DNA of 64,000 nt from a virus. Position 1 is the stretch's first letter. Each line of letters begins with the position of its first letter. Position numbers and translations under genes: made by a program. Shown piece after piece: positions 49,580 through 58,678 of the stretch. The stretch covers positions 27,770 through 91,769 of the IMG/VR virus record IMGVR_UViG_3300042566_000478. One strand, given 5' to 3'. The notes beneath the pieces were generated by a model. That model saw only the letters and a program-made list of their open reading frames with translations. It made no database searches and was not told the DNA's origin.

Positions 49580-50287
49580 TTACACTACTGGGGTGGCTAA
49601 TCTGGGTAAGCCTCTAGTGGGTGGTCCGATGCAATTACCGTCTGCGTCAACTCCTGTTTTTATACCCTTAACCCAAGTCCAAGGGTTTTCAACGCTATTT
49701 TTCTGTTTTGATTCCATGTACCGTAACCGTTGGCGAACCTTTTCTTTATCATCCCCCCAGTTTCCTGTTGAGACTGTCACATTTTCTAAAATGGTATTGT
49801 CGTAAATAGTCAAGAAACAAAAAGGTTCTCCAGCATGGAAGGTCACTGGTTTTCCAATTGTGCGAATTCTCCAACTAATGTCAACTGTGTCAGGCCACCA
49901 GAAACTAGGAATTGACGCTGATAGTGGGTCAGCATCTGGATGAAAATAGTTTGGCGAACCAGTAATCCACGTACTGTAGTTTTCATCAGTCTCAATAGCC
50001 CAATCTAGGTGAAAAGTAACCATGTCTATGATTCCTGCTCGTGCCTGTTCCCTACCGTCTGCTGTTGTTTCTCCAGATATAATCCTTGCCACTGAGTTTG
50101 GCTCATCAAGTTGTACGACAACATCTTCTTGTAGCACAAACTCCCACCCTAAAACATTGGCTGTTGTGACAGGTAAACATTGATATGCATGCTTGTTATG
50201 TGTAGCATCCATCCAATCCCTCTTTAGTCTGGATTGTCTGATTTCGGGTGGGTTGTTAGATACTTTTAAAAACTTAATGTTTGTCAC
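49580..50287 (-). CDS. DUF6065-like protein
   Basis: A 235-residue protein. The start (IKFLKVSNNPPE) and CLPVTTANVLGWEFVLQEDV resemble the DUF6065 family, found in actinobacteria and phages; this is a by-eye match. It has a beta-rich body (ISWRIRTIGKPVTFHAGEPF) and a basic C-terminus. It starts at GTG 50287, overlapping the P4H-like gene by 14 bases. No catalytic motif is visible. Association with 2-oxoglutarate oxygenases hints at a peptide- or sugar-modification pathway. Confidence 0.55.
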   Translation of the reverse strand: MTNIKFLKVSNNPPEIRQSRLKRDWMDATHNKHAYQCLPVTTANVLGWEFVLQEDVVVQLDEPNSVARIISGETTADGREQARAGIIDMVTFHLDWAIETDENYSTWITGSPNYFHPDADPLSASIPSFWWPDTVDISWRIRTIGKPVTFHAGEPFCFLTIYDNTILENVTVSTGNWGDDKEKVRQRLRYMESKQKNSVENPWTWVKGIKTGVDADGNCIGPPTRGLPRLATPVV

Positions 50288-50948
50288 TATAGTTACCTTG
50301 ACTTATTCCTGTGCATTTGTGGTGTCTATCGTTGTAGTCAAACATAGTAACTGCAGAATACTTTGTCCCACTAATAACGGGCAGTGAGGCGTGTTGGAAT
50401 AAGTACGCAGATGGAAAGAAAATAATGTCTCCTGCATCTGGTTTAATTTTTAAGTCAAACCGTGGGAACCATAACTCACCACCCTCGTAGTCATTATTGA
50501 GGTACATGACGGAAGATACTGTGCATGTGTAGGAAAAACCGTGGTCTGAATGGACTGCAAAGTGTTGACCAACCCCGTACTTAACGTAATTGATTGCTTC
50601 CATATACTCAGTTTTAACATTTACAAGAGATTCGTAATGTCTAAGACATGCTACTAATGGGTCGGTTGTGTCTTTCCAAATATTATATATTTCAGAATAT
50701 TGAGGTGGAGCACTTTTTGCCCTAATTTCATCTATTTTGCAATCAAAACAATTTCGGTACTCAGGCATAGACTCGTAGTCACCAACAAGTGCTTCTTTCC
50801 ACATGTATGTAGGTGTTGTGCTTTCACCAATAGTTTCTTCAAGCCTTTCAATAAGCCTTAAAGATTTTGGTAAAACATTATGATATATAACAATTCCTAA
50901 TTTGAAATCTGAAACATAGTCAAAAGTAATATCCATCTTGTTATCCAT
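50274..50948 (-). CDS. Prolyl-4-hydroxylase-like 2-oxoglutarate dioxygenase
   Basis: A 224-residue protein with the P4H core: KYGVGQHFAVHSDHGF (H133-x-D135), MYLNNDYEGGELWFPR, GDIIFFPSAYLFQHAS (H186) and GTKYSAVTMFDY (K196, binding 2-oxoglutarate). It lacks other domains. Such enzymes hydroxylate Pro or other residues; the Pro/Gly-rich FN3 tip protein encoded next to it is one possible substrate. Two ATG codons (50948 and 50936) lie in a 12-base tandem repeat; either may be used. Confidence 0.85.
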   Translation of the reverse strand: MDNKMDITFDYVSDFKLGIVIYHNVLPKSLRLIERLEETIGESTTPTYMWKEALVGDYESMPEYRNCFDCKIDEIRAKSAPPQYSEIYNIWKDTTDPLVACLRHYESLVNVKTEYMEAINYVKYGVGQHFAVHSDHGFSYTCTVSSVMYLNNDYEGGELWFPRFDLKIKPDAGDIIFFPSAYLFQHASLPVISGTKYSAVTMFDYNDRHHKCTGISQGNYSDKH

Positions 50949-50958
50949 CTTGTTATCC
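50931..50958. repeat. 12-base tandem duplication spanning the start of the P4H gene
   Basis: ATCCATCTTGTT occurs twice in tandem, followed by ATCC. On the minus strand this duplicates the ATG and its spacer, so two in-frame starts exist, each after GGATAACAAG. Confidence 0.8.
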
Positions 50959-50978
50959 TTTTATTTTTACTTTTTTTG

Positions 50979-51821
50979 TTATTTAAATGCAGGTGCAAAC
51001 GATGGGCCAAACGATGGACCAAATGGTGGTGGAAATGAAGGACCAAAAGATGGTGGCGCTACATAACCACATTGCCCATCTCTATACGCTCCATTATACC
51101 CACCAGTTCCAGCGCATGTTTGACATCCACCGCAATCATAGTACTGGTAGGAAACTTGACCGTCACAACTAATACCAACGTATGAGCAGTTACCAGGATA
51201 CGGTGGCGGAGCACACGGAGGGCAAAAGTTTGGAGGAAAATAAGGAGGGGCAACAGGGGTAACGGAGTTAGATGCTGCTGAGTACGCACTGTTTCCGTAA
51301 ACACTCTCTGCTCTTACAGTGAATGTGTAAGCAGTTCCGTTTGTTAATCCTGTAACCGTGCGTGAAGTGACGTTTACACCAGTTGCTTGTAACCCACCAG
51401 GGTTTGATACTACTCTGTAAGTAACATCACCAGCAGCAGCAGTACCAGTAGCCCCTTGTGTAAAAGTTACTGTTGCTTCAGCGTTACCACCAGAAGCGCT
51501 GGGGCTAGTTGGGGCTGACGGGGCAACACCCATTACCAACGATGGACTTGACGAAGATGCGACAGATTCAACACCATTTGAAGAAATGGCTGTAACAGTA
51601 AAAGTAACAGTACTTCCTGCTGTTAGTCCAGTAACTTGAATAGGGCTAGAACTTCCTGTTGCACTTTGACCAGAACTAGATGTGGCTCTGTAGGAAATAG
51701 TCCCCTTACCAACATAAGTCGGGGCAGTAAAAACTACGTTAGCCGCAGTACCTGATACCAGTGTTGGTGTACCAATCGTTGGTACTCCTGGAATTTTGCC
51801 GCCTGAATCCTTTGTTGCCAT
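50979..51821 (-). CDS. FN3-domain tail-tip protein with Cys/Pro-rich end
   Basis: A 280-residue protein. Two fibronectin type III domains (about 10-98 and 100-190) show the pattern SYRATSSSGQSATGSSSPIQ and TAYTFTVRAESVYGNSAYSA. The C-terminal about 80 residues are Cys/Gly/Pro/Tyr-rich (FCPPCAPPPYPG, CGGCQTCAGTGG) and end with repeated FGPSF units. FN3 and Cys-rich tips bind surface carbohydrates in other phages. It is adjacent to the large fibre (3-base gap). Confidence 0.75.
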   Translation of the reverse strand: MATKDSGGKIPGVPTIGTPTLVSGTAANVVFTAPTYVGKGTISYRATSSSGQSATGSSSPIQVTGLTAGSTVTFTVTAISSNGVESVASSSSPSLVMGVAPSAPTSPSASGGNAEATVTFTQGATGTAAAGDVTYRVVSNPGGLQATGVNVTSRTVTGLTNGTAYTFTVRAESVYGNSAYSAASNSVTPVAPPYFPPNFCPPCAPPPYPGNCSYVGISCDGQVSYQYYDCGGCQTCAGTGGYNGAYRDGQCGYVAPPSFGPSFPPPFGPSFGPSFAPAFK

Positions 51822-51824
51822 AAA

Positions 51825-54800
51825 TTATGCCGAAATGTCTCCAACGAGCACCCAAGTGTTTTCTGCTCTCTTGATGAGCGTAGCATATGACCACTGTGCT
51901 CGCATCTTGAGTCCTGGTGTGGCGTTGATGGTCACTCCACCCGTAGCCACGATTGTGGTTTGTCCAGAACCAGTCTGAAGAATGTTAATCTGCGAACCAA
52001 CTGGGAATGCCACTGATGAGTTCAAGGGAACCGTAAGGGTGTTAGCAGAGCCGACACCCATCTCCACAACCTTGTTTTTGTCAGCCAACACGAGTGTGTA
52101 AGAAGCAGTTTGGGCGTTTGTTGAAACGTCAGCCAACTTACCAAGTTCAATTGCAGCAGATGCACTAATGTCAGTGTTCACAATCACACCAGAAGCAATT
52201 GCGGTTACGCCAGTATCCGAGATAGTTACATCTCCAGTTTCAGTAACGGAAGTAGGGACTCCAGATGAGTTGTAAACAATGATGTTTCCAGCAGTACTTG
52301 TTGCCAATTTGCTGAGTGCAATTCCAGCAGATGCGCTGATGTCATCATTGACAATGGTTGCATCGGCAATCATTGTGCTTGTGACAGTCCCACTATCACT
52401 AGTAGTTACAACACCACTTGCGTTAACCCAAGCAGAGCCGTTCCATTTAAGGAAATCACCTGAAGTAGGGGCTGAAGCAGAAACATTGCCAATGTCATCA
52501 AGAGCATTGATGATTGGAACTGATGCTGGAACCCATGCGGAAGATGCAGATACATACTTGAGGAATTCTCCATTTGATGGTGCTGATGCAGAAACATCGG
52601 ATAAAAAGTCAAGGGTAGGAGTTGTTGGACCCCATGTTCCACCAGCACCACCAGCAGGAGTAAATGCCAGAACCTGACCACTAGTACCCCAATATGGGTC
52701 TATTTGAAATACATCTGTACCATTGCTGAAATTAATACTATTAGCATTTAATGAATAATAAGGACCATCCAAGGCGTTTGCCCCAAGAATTTGGTCCACT
52801 GTTATATCCAATGTACCCTCCACTGCGGAGGACATGGAAATACCAGATGTAGCGCTTATTGTTAGGTAGTCGGTAGTGCCAGGTACACCTAAAGTCAATC
52901 CTTGACTGTTTGCAACCCATGCGGATGCAGATGAAGACCAAACAAGAGGACTATTATCTACGGGTGCTGAAGCACTGACATCCGAAATGTTATCCAGTGT
53001 TGATGACGTATTCAGGTAATACGAACCCTCTTGCCCATCAAGAAGGTCAGCGTTAAGGTTTGTAACAACCGTAGACGATGAAACAGACATTGGAGCAGTG
53101 CCAGTTGCAATTGTGCTTTCAAGGGTCTTTACAACAAGAGGTGCGGCTGAGTAACTTGCATGAGCAGTATTGATTGGGTCAGTTGGTTCTGGTTGATAAG
53201 AATCAAAGAACTTCCACTTACCGTCAGTAGCATCACGGAATACTCCAGCATGCCTGTAAGTCCCATCGTTGTAGTTTCCAGCAATACCGAGGTCTGGGTT
53301 TGAAATGGTGTTTCCATCATTCAAGTAGATAAATGAGTCTTCAATTGCAAGGTTTGTCTCTGTTGTTGTGTAGTAGACACCACCAACATGCAAGTCAGTA
53401 CCTACATACATAGCACCAGTTGTTGACAACGAGCCAAATGTTGGTGAAGCAGATGTAGCAACTGATTGACCAATTGCAATTGTTGGAGTTGTACCCTCAC
53501 CAGAGTTGTTGGTAATGGTAAGACCCGTTCCAGCAACAAGCGATGCAACATAGTCACCAGTAGTCTTTGTTCCAAGAGCCACTGTGTTGTCTGGGAGTGT
53601 TACAACTCCAGTAAAAGTAGGCGAGGCGCTTGGGGCCTTAGAATCAATCTGTGTTTGGATAGCAGACGTAACCCCATCAACGTAGTTAAGTTCAGTTGTT
53701 GAAAGCGTAGCCCCATCAAGAATATTTAGTTCTGCGGCTGTTGAAGTAACACCAGTTAAATCCGTTGGAGCGATAGAAATATTTGTAGAACCATCAAATG
53801 ATTGACCAGCGATATTTCTTGCTGTCTGTAAGACTGTTGCAGTAGATGCGTTACCAATTACTGGAGCAGTAACAGCAGCAAAAGTTACCGATGCGCTTGT
53901 CCCAACAGCCTGCCCAATGGCGATGGTTGGACTTGAGCCTTCACCAGGAGTGTGTGTTACCGTGACACCAGTACCAGCAGTTACGTCATTTACGTAGTTG
54001 CCAGTCGTGTCTGTGCCAAGCGCTACAGAGTTTGGTTCAATTGTTGCTGTGAGAGTTGCATTCCCAAGATTGGTAAATGTTGCTGAACCACTAAGGTCAC
54101 CACCAAGTGTGATTACTGGGGATGCAGTAGCACTTGCTTTATTATCTAACTGGGTTTGAATAGCCGAAGTTACGCCATCCACATAGTTAAGTTCTGTGGC
54201 AGTAGCGGTTACACCAGTAAGGTCAGTTGGGGCAATAGATATATCAGCAGAACCGTTAAATGCTTGTCCAGCAATATTACGAGAAGTCTGTAATGTCGTT
54301 GCAGTTGAGGCGTTCCCAATAAGTGGTGCTGTTACCTGACCAAATGTTACGCTTGCGCTAGTACCTACATCTTGCCCAATTGCAATTGTGGCGTTAGAAC
54401 CCTCACCAGGAGTATGTGTAATGGTTACACCAGTTCCTTGGGTTAGGTCTACCATGTAGTTACCAGTGGTGTCGGTTCCTAGATTAATAACTTCAGGTTC
54501 CCAACCAGTGTTTACCCATTTAAGGAAGGCATTTTCACCAGGAGCAGACGCAGATACGTCTGTTAATGAACCCAATGTTGAATTCATAGTTGAAAGAATT
54601 TCTACGTTGGAACTTCCATTAAAAGGCACTGTTCCAGTTACTGCCCCAGTTAACTGAATGTTTCTTGGGGTAGCAAGTGTTGTGGCTGTATCAGCATTAC
54701 CTGTAAACTCTCCGTAAACCCTAGCAAAAGTAACAGAAGCACTGGTTGCTACGTCTTGTCCAATGGACAGAGTGTTTCCAGTTTTTGTAATGCCCGTACC

Positions 54801-56261
54801 AGCAATAATGTTTGCTGTACCTGTAAATTGAGTAAAAACGATATCATCAGTACCAATTTCATGGTGTTGTTCTGTTCCATTACCTGTACCAGTTGAACTA
54901 ACAAGAAATCCTTGGTTACCGTTCACAGAACCTGAACCAATGTAACAAGCATCTCCACGAACAACATTGTCTTCAAAACCATCAAAGTCTATTGCTCTTG
55001 TAAGAATGTACACAGCACTAGCAGAACCCTGGTCTGAAACAAGGTAGATACCGTTTTGTTTTGCGTCAGCCTGATTCTTAATCAGAACTCTGTCATTTGT
55101 TGTTGCATTCACACCATCAATAGACAAACGACCATTTTGAGTAGCGGTGAGTGTTGCCCCAACACCATCTGTTCCGTTGTCGTAATCTGGTAGATTAGGC
55201 AAAATTGTTGCTGTTGCAAGTTTTACAGACAAATGCCAGTTGATACCTGCGGCAATAGCATCAACATACTGTTTTGTTACAGCATGGTTTGATGAAACTG
55301 GGCTGTTAGTAAGTGATACTTGAGCAAAAGTTACAGAGGCAGATGTACCTACCGCTTGACCGATTGCGATGGTTGCATTTGAACCTTCGCTTGGGGTGTG
55401 TGTGATTGTTACACCAGTACCCTGCGTAAGGTCTGACATGTAGTTTCCAGTTGTGTCAGTCCCAAGAGCAATTGTTCCACTTATGGCAAGAGTTCCGCTC
55501 GCATCAGGAAGACTTACGGTTCTATCGGCAGTTGGGTCTACAACAGTAAGTACTGTTTCAAACTCGTTTGTTGTTGCGCCTTCAAATGTAATGAAGTGTG
55601 GTTCTGGAAGATAAATACCATGAATTCTTGGAGTTCCACCAGTAGCCGTAATTTCTGGTCCATTAATGGTTGGAGTGGTAAGAGTTTTATTAGAAAGCGT
55701 TTGAGTCGTATCCGTGCCGACAAGGGTTGTCGTTGCATCAGGCAGAGTAATAGTTCTGTCTGCAGTTGGGTCGGTTACAGAAAGAGTAGTTTCAAACTCG
55801 TTAGCGGTTGCACCTTCAAAAACAATGCTTCCGTTTAGGTTCAAACCAGCAAATGTTGGAGAGGTAGATGCTGATACATCCTGACCAATCGCTACTGTTG
55901 GGGTGGAACCTTCACCTGAATTGTTTGTAATGGTCAGACCAGTTCCAGCAACAAGTGACTCAACGTATGAACCAACCGTGTCGGTTGAAAGATTTACGGC
56001 ATCGTTAATCCATGAAGTTCCATTCCAACGAAGGAAATCACCATTGGCTGCGCTGGTAATTGTGACATCCGAAAGGGCATCAAGAGAGGCACTACCAAGG
56101 TTAGCGTTTGAATAGCCAAGACTTGTCCATGCCGTAGAACCATTACCAATCTTAAACTTGGCAGTATCTGTTTCGTACCCAATTTCTCCTGAAGAGAGTG
56201 TTGGGTTGGCAGCAGTCCATGCAGCAGCAGTAGAACGCTTTAATTGAATTTTAACGCTCAC
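51825..56261 (-). CDS. Large modular tail fibre
   Basis: A 1478-residue fibre. The N-terminus (VKIQLKRSTAAAWTAANPTL then SSGEIGYETDTAKFKIGNGS) is the attachment domain common to phage fibre proteins (major-tropism-determinant N-terminal type). The shaft is made of repeated units that contain GTDTTGNYxxDLTQGTGVTI, THTPxEGSNATIAIGQ, SVTFxxVxAPxIGNASTAT and ELNYVDGVTSAIQTQ, about five copies. The C-terminus is a beta module shared with the 46144-46842 protein. It starts at GTG 56261 after GGAGGAG. It is probably the receptor-binding fibre. Confidence 0.88.
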   Translation of the reverse strand: MSVKIQLKRSTAAAWTAANPTLSSGEIGYETDTAKFKIGNGSTAWTSLGYSNANLGSASLDALSDVTITSAANGDFLRWNGTSWINDAVNLSTDTVGSYVESLVAGTGLTITNNSGEGSTPTVAIGQDVSASTSPTFAGLNLNGSIVFEGATANEFETTLSVTDPTADRTITLPDATTTLVGTDTTQTLSNKTLTTPTINGPEITATGGTPRIHGIYLPEPHFITFEGATTNEFETVLTVVDPTADRTVSLPDASGTLAISGTIALGTDTTGNYMSDLTQGTGVTITHTPSEGSNATIAIGQAVGTSASVTFAQVSLTNSPVSSNHAVTKQYVDAIAAGINWHLSVKLATATILPNLPDYDNGTDGVGATLTATQNGRLSIDGVNATTNDRVLIKNQADAKQNGIYLVSDQGSASAVYILTRAIDFDGFEDNVVRGDACYIGSGSVNGNQGFLVSSTGTGNGTEQHHEIGTDDIVFTQFTGTANIIAGTGITKTGNTLSIGQDVATSASVTFARVYGEFTGNADTATTLATPRNIQLTGAVTGTVPFNGSSNVEILSTMNSTLGSLTDVSASAPGENAFLKWVNTGWEPEVINLGTDTTGNYMVDLTQGTGVTITHTPGEGSNATIAIGQDVGTSASVTFGQVTAPLIGNASTATTLQTSRNIAGQAFNGSADISIAPTDLTGVTATATELNYVDGVTSAIQTQLDNKASATASPVITLGGDLSGSATFTNLGNATLTATIEPNSVALGTDTTGNYVNDVTAGTGVTVTHTPGEGSSPTIAIGQAVGTSASVTFAAVTAPVIGNASTATVLQTARNIAGQSFDGSTNISIAPTDLTGVTSTAAELNILDGATLSTTELNYVDGVTSAIQTQIDSKAPSASPTFTGVVTLPDNTVALGTKTTGDYVASLVAGTGLTITNNSGEGTTPTIAIGQSVATSASPTFGSLSTTGAMYVGTDLHVGGVYYTTTETNLAIEDSFIYLNDGNTISNPDLGIAGNYNDGTYRHAGVFRDATDGKWKFFDSYQPEPTDPINTAHASYSAAPLVVKTLESTIATGTAPMSVSSSTVVTNLNADLLDGQEGSYYLNTSSTLDNISDVSASAPVDNSPLVWSSSASAWVANSQGLTLGVPGTTDYLTISATSGISMSSAVEGTLDITVDQILGANALDGPYYSLNANSINFSNGTDVFQIDPYWGTSGQVLAFTPAGGAGGTWGPTTPTLDFLSDVSASAPSNGEFLKYVSASSAWVPASVPIINALDDIGNVSASAPTSGDFLKWNGSAWVNASGVVTTSDSGTVTSTMIADATIVNDDISASAGIALSKLATSTAGNIIVYNSSGVPTSVTETGDVTISDTGVTAIASGVIVNTDISASAAIELGKLADVSTNAQTASYTLVLADKNKVVEMGVGSANTLTVPLNSSVAFPVGSQINILQTGSGQTTIVATGGVTINATPGLKMRAQWSYATLIKRAENTWVLVGDISA

Positions 56262-56893
56262 TAGAATACTCCTCCGTCATAAACTGCCTCAATCATGTTA
56301 GTAAGTTCTGCTTCAAAAATATCTTCAAAACTTGTTCCGCCATCAATATCTAGTAAACTAGCGCTGTTGTCTTGATTAACCCAGTTGGTCCCATTATAGA
56401 CCAGTATCTGCCCAGTAGTTGGGGAAGGTACTGACACATTACCAACATCATCAAGTGAATTAATTGTCGGAATTGCTGATGGAACCCATGAAGATGATGC
56501 TGAAACATATTTTAAAAAATACCCATCAGTTGGTGCAAACGCACTGACATCTGATAGGTCATCAATAGAACCAACGGTGCTGGCAACCCCTGGGGCAAAC
56601 TTAGTGCCATCAAATTTAAGAACTTGATTTGTAGTTGCACCCGTAGGGTCTATTTCAATGCTGTCTACAAACAGAGTTGGTGTTTTAAAAGTGTCATCTG
56701 TCTTAAGAACATTGGCAGAGTCACGGTATAGGTTTACATCACCAACGGCAGAACCGTCACCCCAAACAAGACGACCACCTGCTTCAATTTTTAAGCGAGA
56801 ATATGTGTCTTGGTCAACATAAACGGTTATAGCATCAGAACCAGCAGATGATAACTGCTTAACAGTGATAGGTACTGTAAATTTCTGTGCCAC
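56261..56893 (-). CDS. Fibre-associated protein
   Basis: A 210-residue protein starting at GTG 56893 after TTGAGGTC. The N-terminus (AQKFTVPITVKQLSSAGSDA) resembles fibre attachment segments, and the C-terminal half (LKYVSASSSWVPSAIPTINS, LDDVGNVSVPSPTTGQILVY) repeats the DDVSASAP-type unit of the large fibre. It probably forms a short proximal fibre segment. It abuts the large fibre by one base. Confidence 0.7.
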   Translation of the reverse strand: MAQKFTVPITVKQLSSAGSDAITVYVDQDTYSRLKIEAGGRLVWGDGSAVGDVNLYRDSANVLKTDDTFKTPTLFVDSIEIDPTGATTNQVLKFDGTKFAPGVASTVGSIDDLSDVSAFAPTDGYFLKYVSASSSWVPSAIPTINSLDDVGNVSVPSPTTGQILVYNGTNWVNQDNSASLLDIDGGTSFEDIFEAELTNMIEAVYDGGVF

Positions 56894-56941
56894 GACCTCA
56901 ATCGCTTTCTATGTTATGACTCCTCAGAGTCTATTTAGGTA

Positions 56942-58240
56942 CTAACCTACTACAACGATGGTGTAATCGTTAGCGGAGATAGTTCCGTAAAGAACAACTG
57001 ACACAGTATCTGCGTTAGCACGGGTCACATCTCCAATTACCGTAGCACCAGTTGATACTTCGTAAATCTGCACGTTTACATCTGTTGTATTAAAGTTGTG
57101 AGTAACTGTGGTGGTTGATACGCCTGTGCTGCTTGCGGCACAACCTTGCTTGGCAATACGAGCAAGTGTTGAGGTTGATGTTGTGACTGCACCAGCACTA
57201 GTTTTAATACCAAGGTTTGTACGAGCAGTTGCCGCATCACTTGCGCCAGTACCACCGTCTGTAACAGCAACGTCTGTACCGTTCCATACACCCGTGGTGA
57301 TGGTTCCCAAAGTAGTGATGCTGGACTGACCAACATAGGTTGATGCGATATCTACAGAGTCAGCATTAACCGTAATTCGGTCAGAAGTACCAACTACGTT
57401 AAGTACGTTTCCAGTTTTGGTAAGACCGTCACCAGCAAGGATGGTTCCAGCAACTGAGAACAAAGCCCATGTAAGACCCGTTACACCTACGTTGATAGTT
57501 CCGTTAGTGGTGAGTACCCAACCGCTATCTGCGTTAACAGCACCTTCTTCAACGAAGGTAAACGCACCAGGGGTTACTTCTGCGTTAGAATCAAAGTCAG
57601 TTGCACGAACTGCTGCACCCGAAGCCTGAACAATATAGATACCGTTTTCTGATGCAGTGCTCTGGTTCTTAACAAGAACACGGTCACCTGTTGCAAGCGT
57701 TACGTCAGTGTCAAGAGTGTCACCGTTTTCAAGGTCTGACGCAAGGTTAATTGGTGCAGTTGTTGCGGCACGTACTGAAGCCTTAACATCAAGTCCAGAA
57801 CGGGCAGCATCTACATATGCCTTAGTTGCTGCATGGTCATCGTGAGTTGGGGTTCCAAACTTAGCCTGACCGTTAGCATCACGGATAACCAATTTGTTTG
57901 CAGTTGCTTCAGAAGTTGCATCAGCCAGTTTTGAGAAGTCTGAAGCGGTCATCAAACCAGCACTTGCCGATGTAGCAAGGTTTGCTGTAATGGTGATAGC
58001 ACCATTTGATTCGCTAATGGTCAAAGCGTTGCTGTATAGGCCAGCAGAACTTACGCCAGTAATCATCTTTCGCCATGCGGCGGCAGTAATGTCGTAAACC
58101 TTAATAGTACCTTCAGTACTATTGAAAATCATCCGACCATCAAAGTTGCCCGTACTTGGGTCTGTGCCAACTACTTCAAAGGTAGCGTTAAGCAGTTGAT
58201 TCTGATTAAGGTCAATATTAGTTAGAAATTTTTGAGCCAT
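56942..58240 (-). CDS. Tail fibre protein
   Basis: A 432-residue protein. The N-terminus (LTNIDLNQNQLLNATFEVVG), then KLVIRDANGQAKFGTPTHDD, HAATKAYVDAA, and DRVLVKNQSTASENGIYIVQ, are features common to many phage fibres. The C-terminal part has TVTHNFNTTDVNVQIYEVST and VSVVLYGTISANDYTIVVVG, a beta-strand tip. It lies between the two-domain protein at 58671 and the large fibre; the order suggests a sequence of fibre proteins. Starts at ATG 58240 after TAAGGAT. Confidence 0.82.
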   Translation of the reverse strand: MAQKFLTNIDLNQNQLLNATFEVVGTDPSTGNFDGRMIFNSTEGTIKVYDITAAAWRKMITGVSSAGLYSNALTISESNGAITITANLATSASAGLMTASDFSKLADATSEATANKLVIRDANGQAKFGTPTHDDHAATKAYVDAARSGLDVKASVRAATTAPINLASDLENGDTLDTDVTLATGDRVLVKNQSTASENGIYIVQASGAAVRATDFDSNAEVTPGAFTFVEEGAVNADSGWVLTTNGTINVGVTGLTWALFSVAGTILAGDGLTKTGNVLNVVGTSDRITVNADSVDIASTYVGQSSITTLGTITTGVWNGTDVAVTDGGTGASDAATARTNLGIKTSAGAVTTSTSTLARIAKQGCAASSTGVSTTTVTHNFNTTDVNVQIYEVSTGATVIGDVTRANADTVSVVLYGTISANDYTIVVVG

Positions 58241-58249
58241 TAAAAATCC

Positions 58250-58678
58250 TTACGTGAGGTAGGCATAGCCTGAGAACGCTGATGAAAAGTTTACTACAAC
58301 TTGTGTGGTGCTGGTATATGTGACTTCTCCGAATACAACCGTTTTTGCACTGTCAACAACAGAAACAGACGGGTAACCACCTAAAGAGTGGTTTATTGTC
58401 CATGTTGCTGACGCTGTTCCTTGAGTATGTACATGGCGTGATGCCTTTTGGAAAACAAGGTTGAGAATTTGGTTAGGAGAAATACCAGTAATGCTGGCAC
58501 TAGCAGTTTCCCCAGTAGTGACCGTTCCGATGGTTAAGGTGTTTGGTGGGCCAGCAACACCAGGGTCGCTGACAACTATGTCAACGGTTGAAGAGTTTAC
58601 ACTTAAGTTACCAAGAGCAGATTCGTCTACATAGACAATGCTGTCATCTGGACTAAGTACAAGGGTGTAATCAGGCAT
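58250..58678 (-). CDS. Fibre/tail-tip protein
   Basis: A 142-residue protein. The C-terminal half (WTINHSLGGYPSVSVVDSAK, TVVFGEVTYTSTTQVVVNFS, SAFSGYAYL) is a common phage tail-tip beta module. The N-terminal half has regular strands and a collagen-like PGVAGPP. It overlaps the upstream gene by eight bases and is followed by the fibre at 56942-58240. A receptor-proximal role is likely. Confidence 0.7.
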   Translation of the reverse strand: MPDYTLVLSPDDSIVYVDESALGNLSVNSSTVDIVVSDPGVAGPPNTLTIGTVTTGETASASITGISPNQILNLVFQKASRHVHTQGTASATWTINHSLGGYPSVSVVDSAKTVVFGEVTYTSTTQVVVNFSSAFSGYAYLT

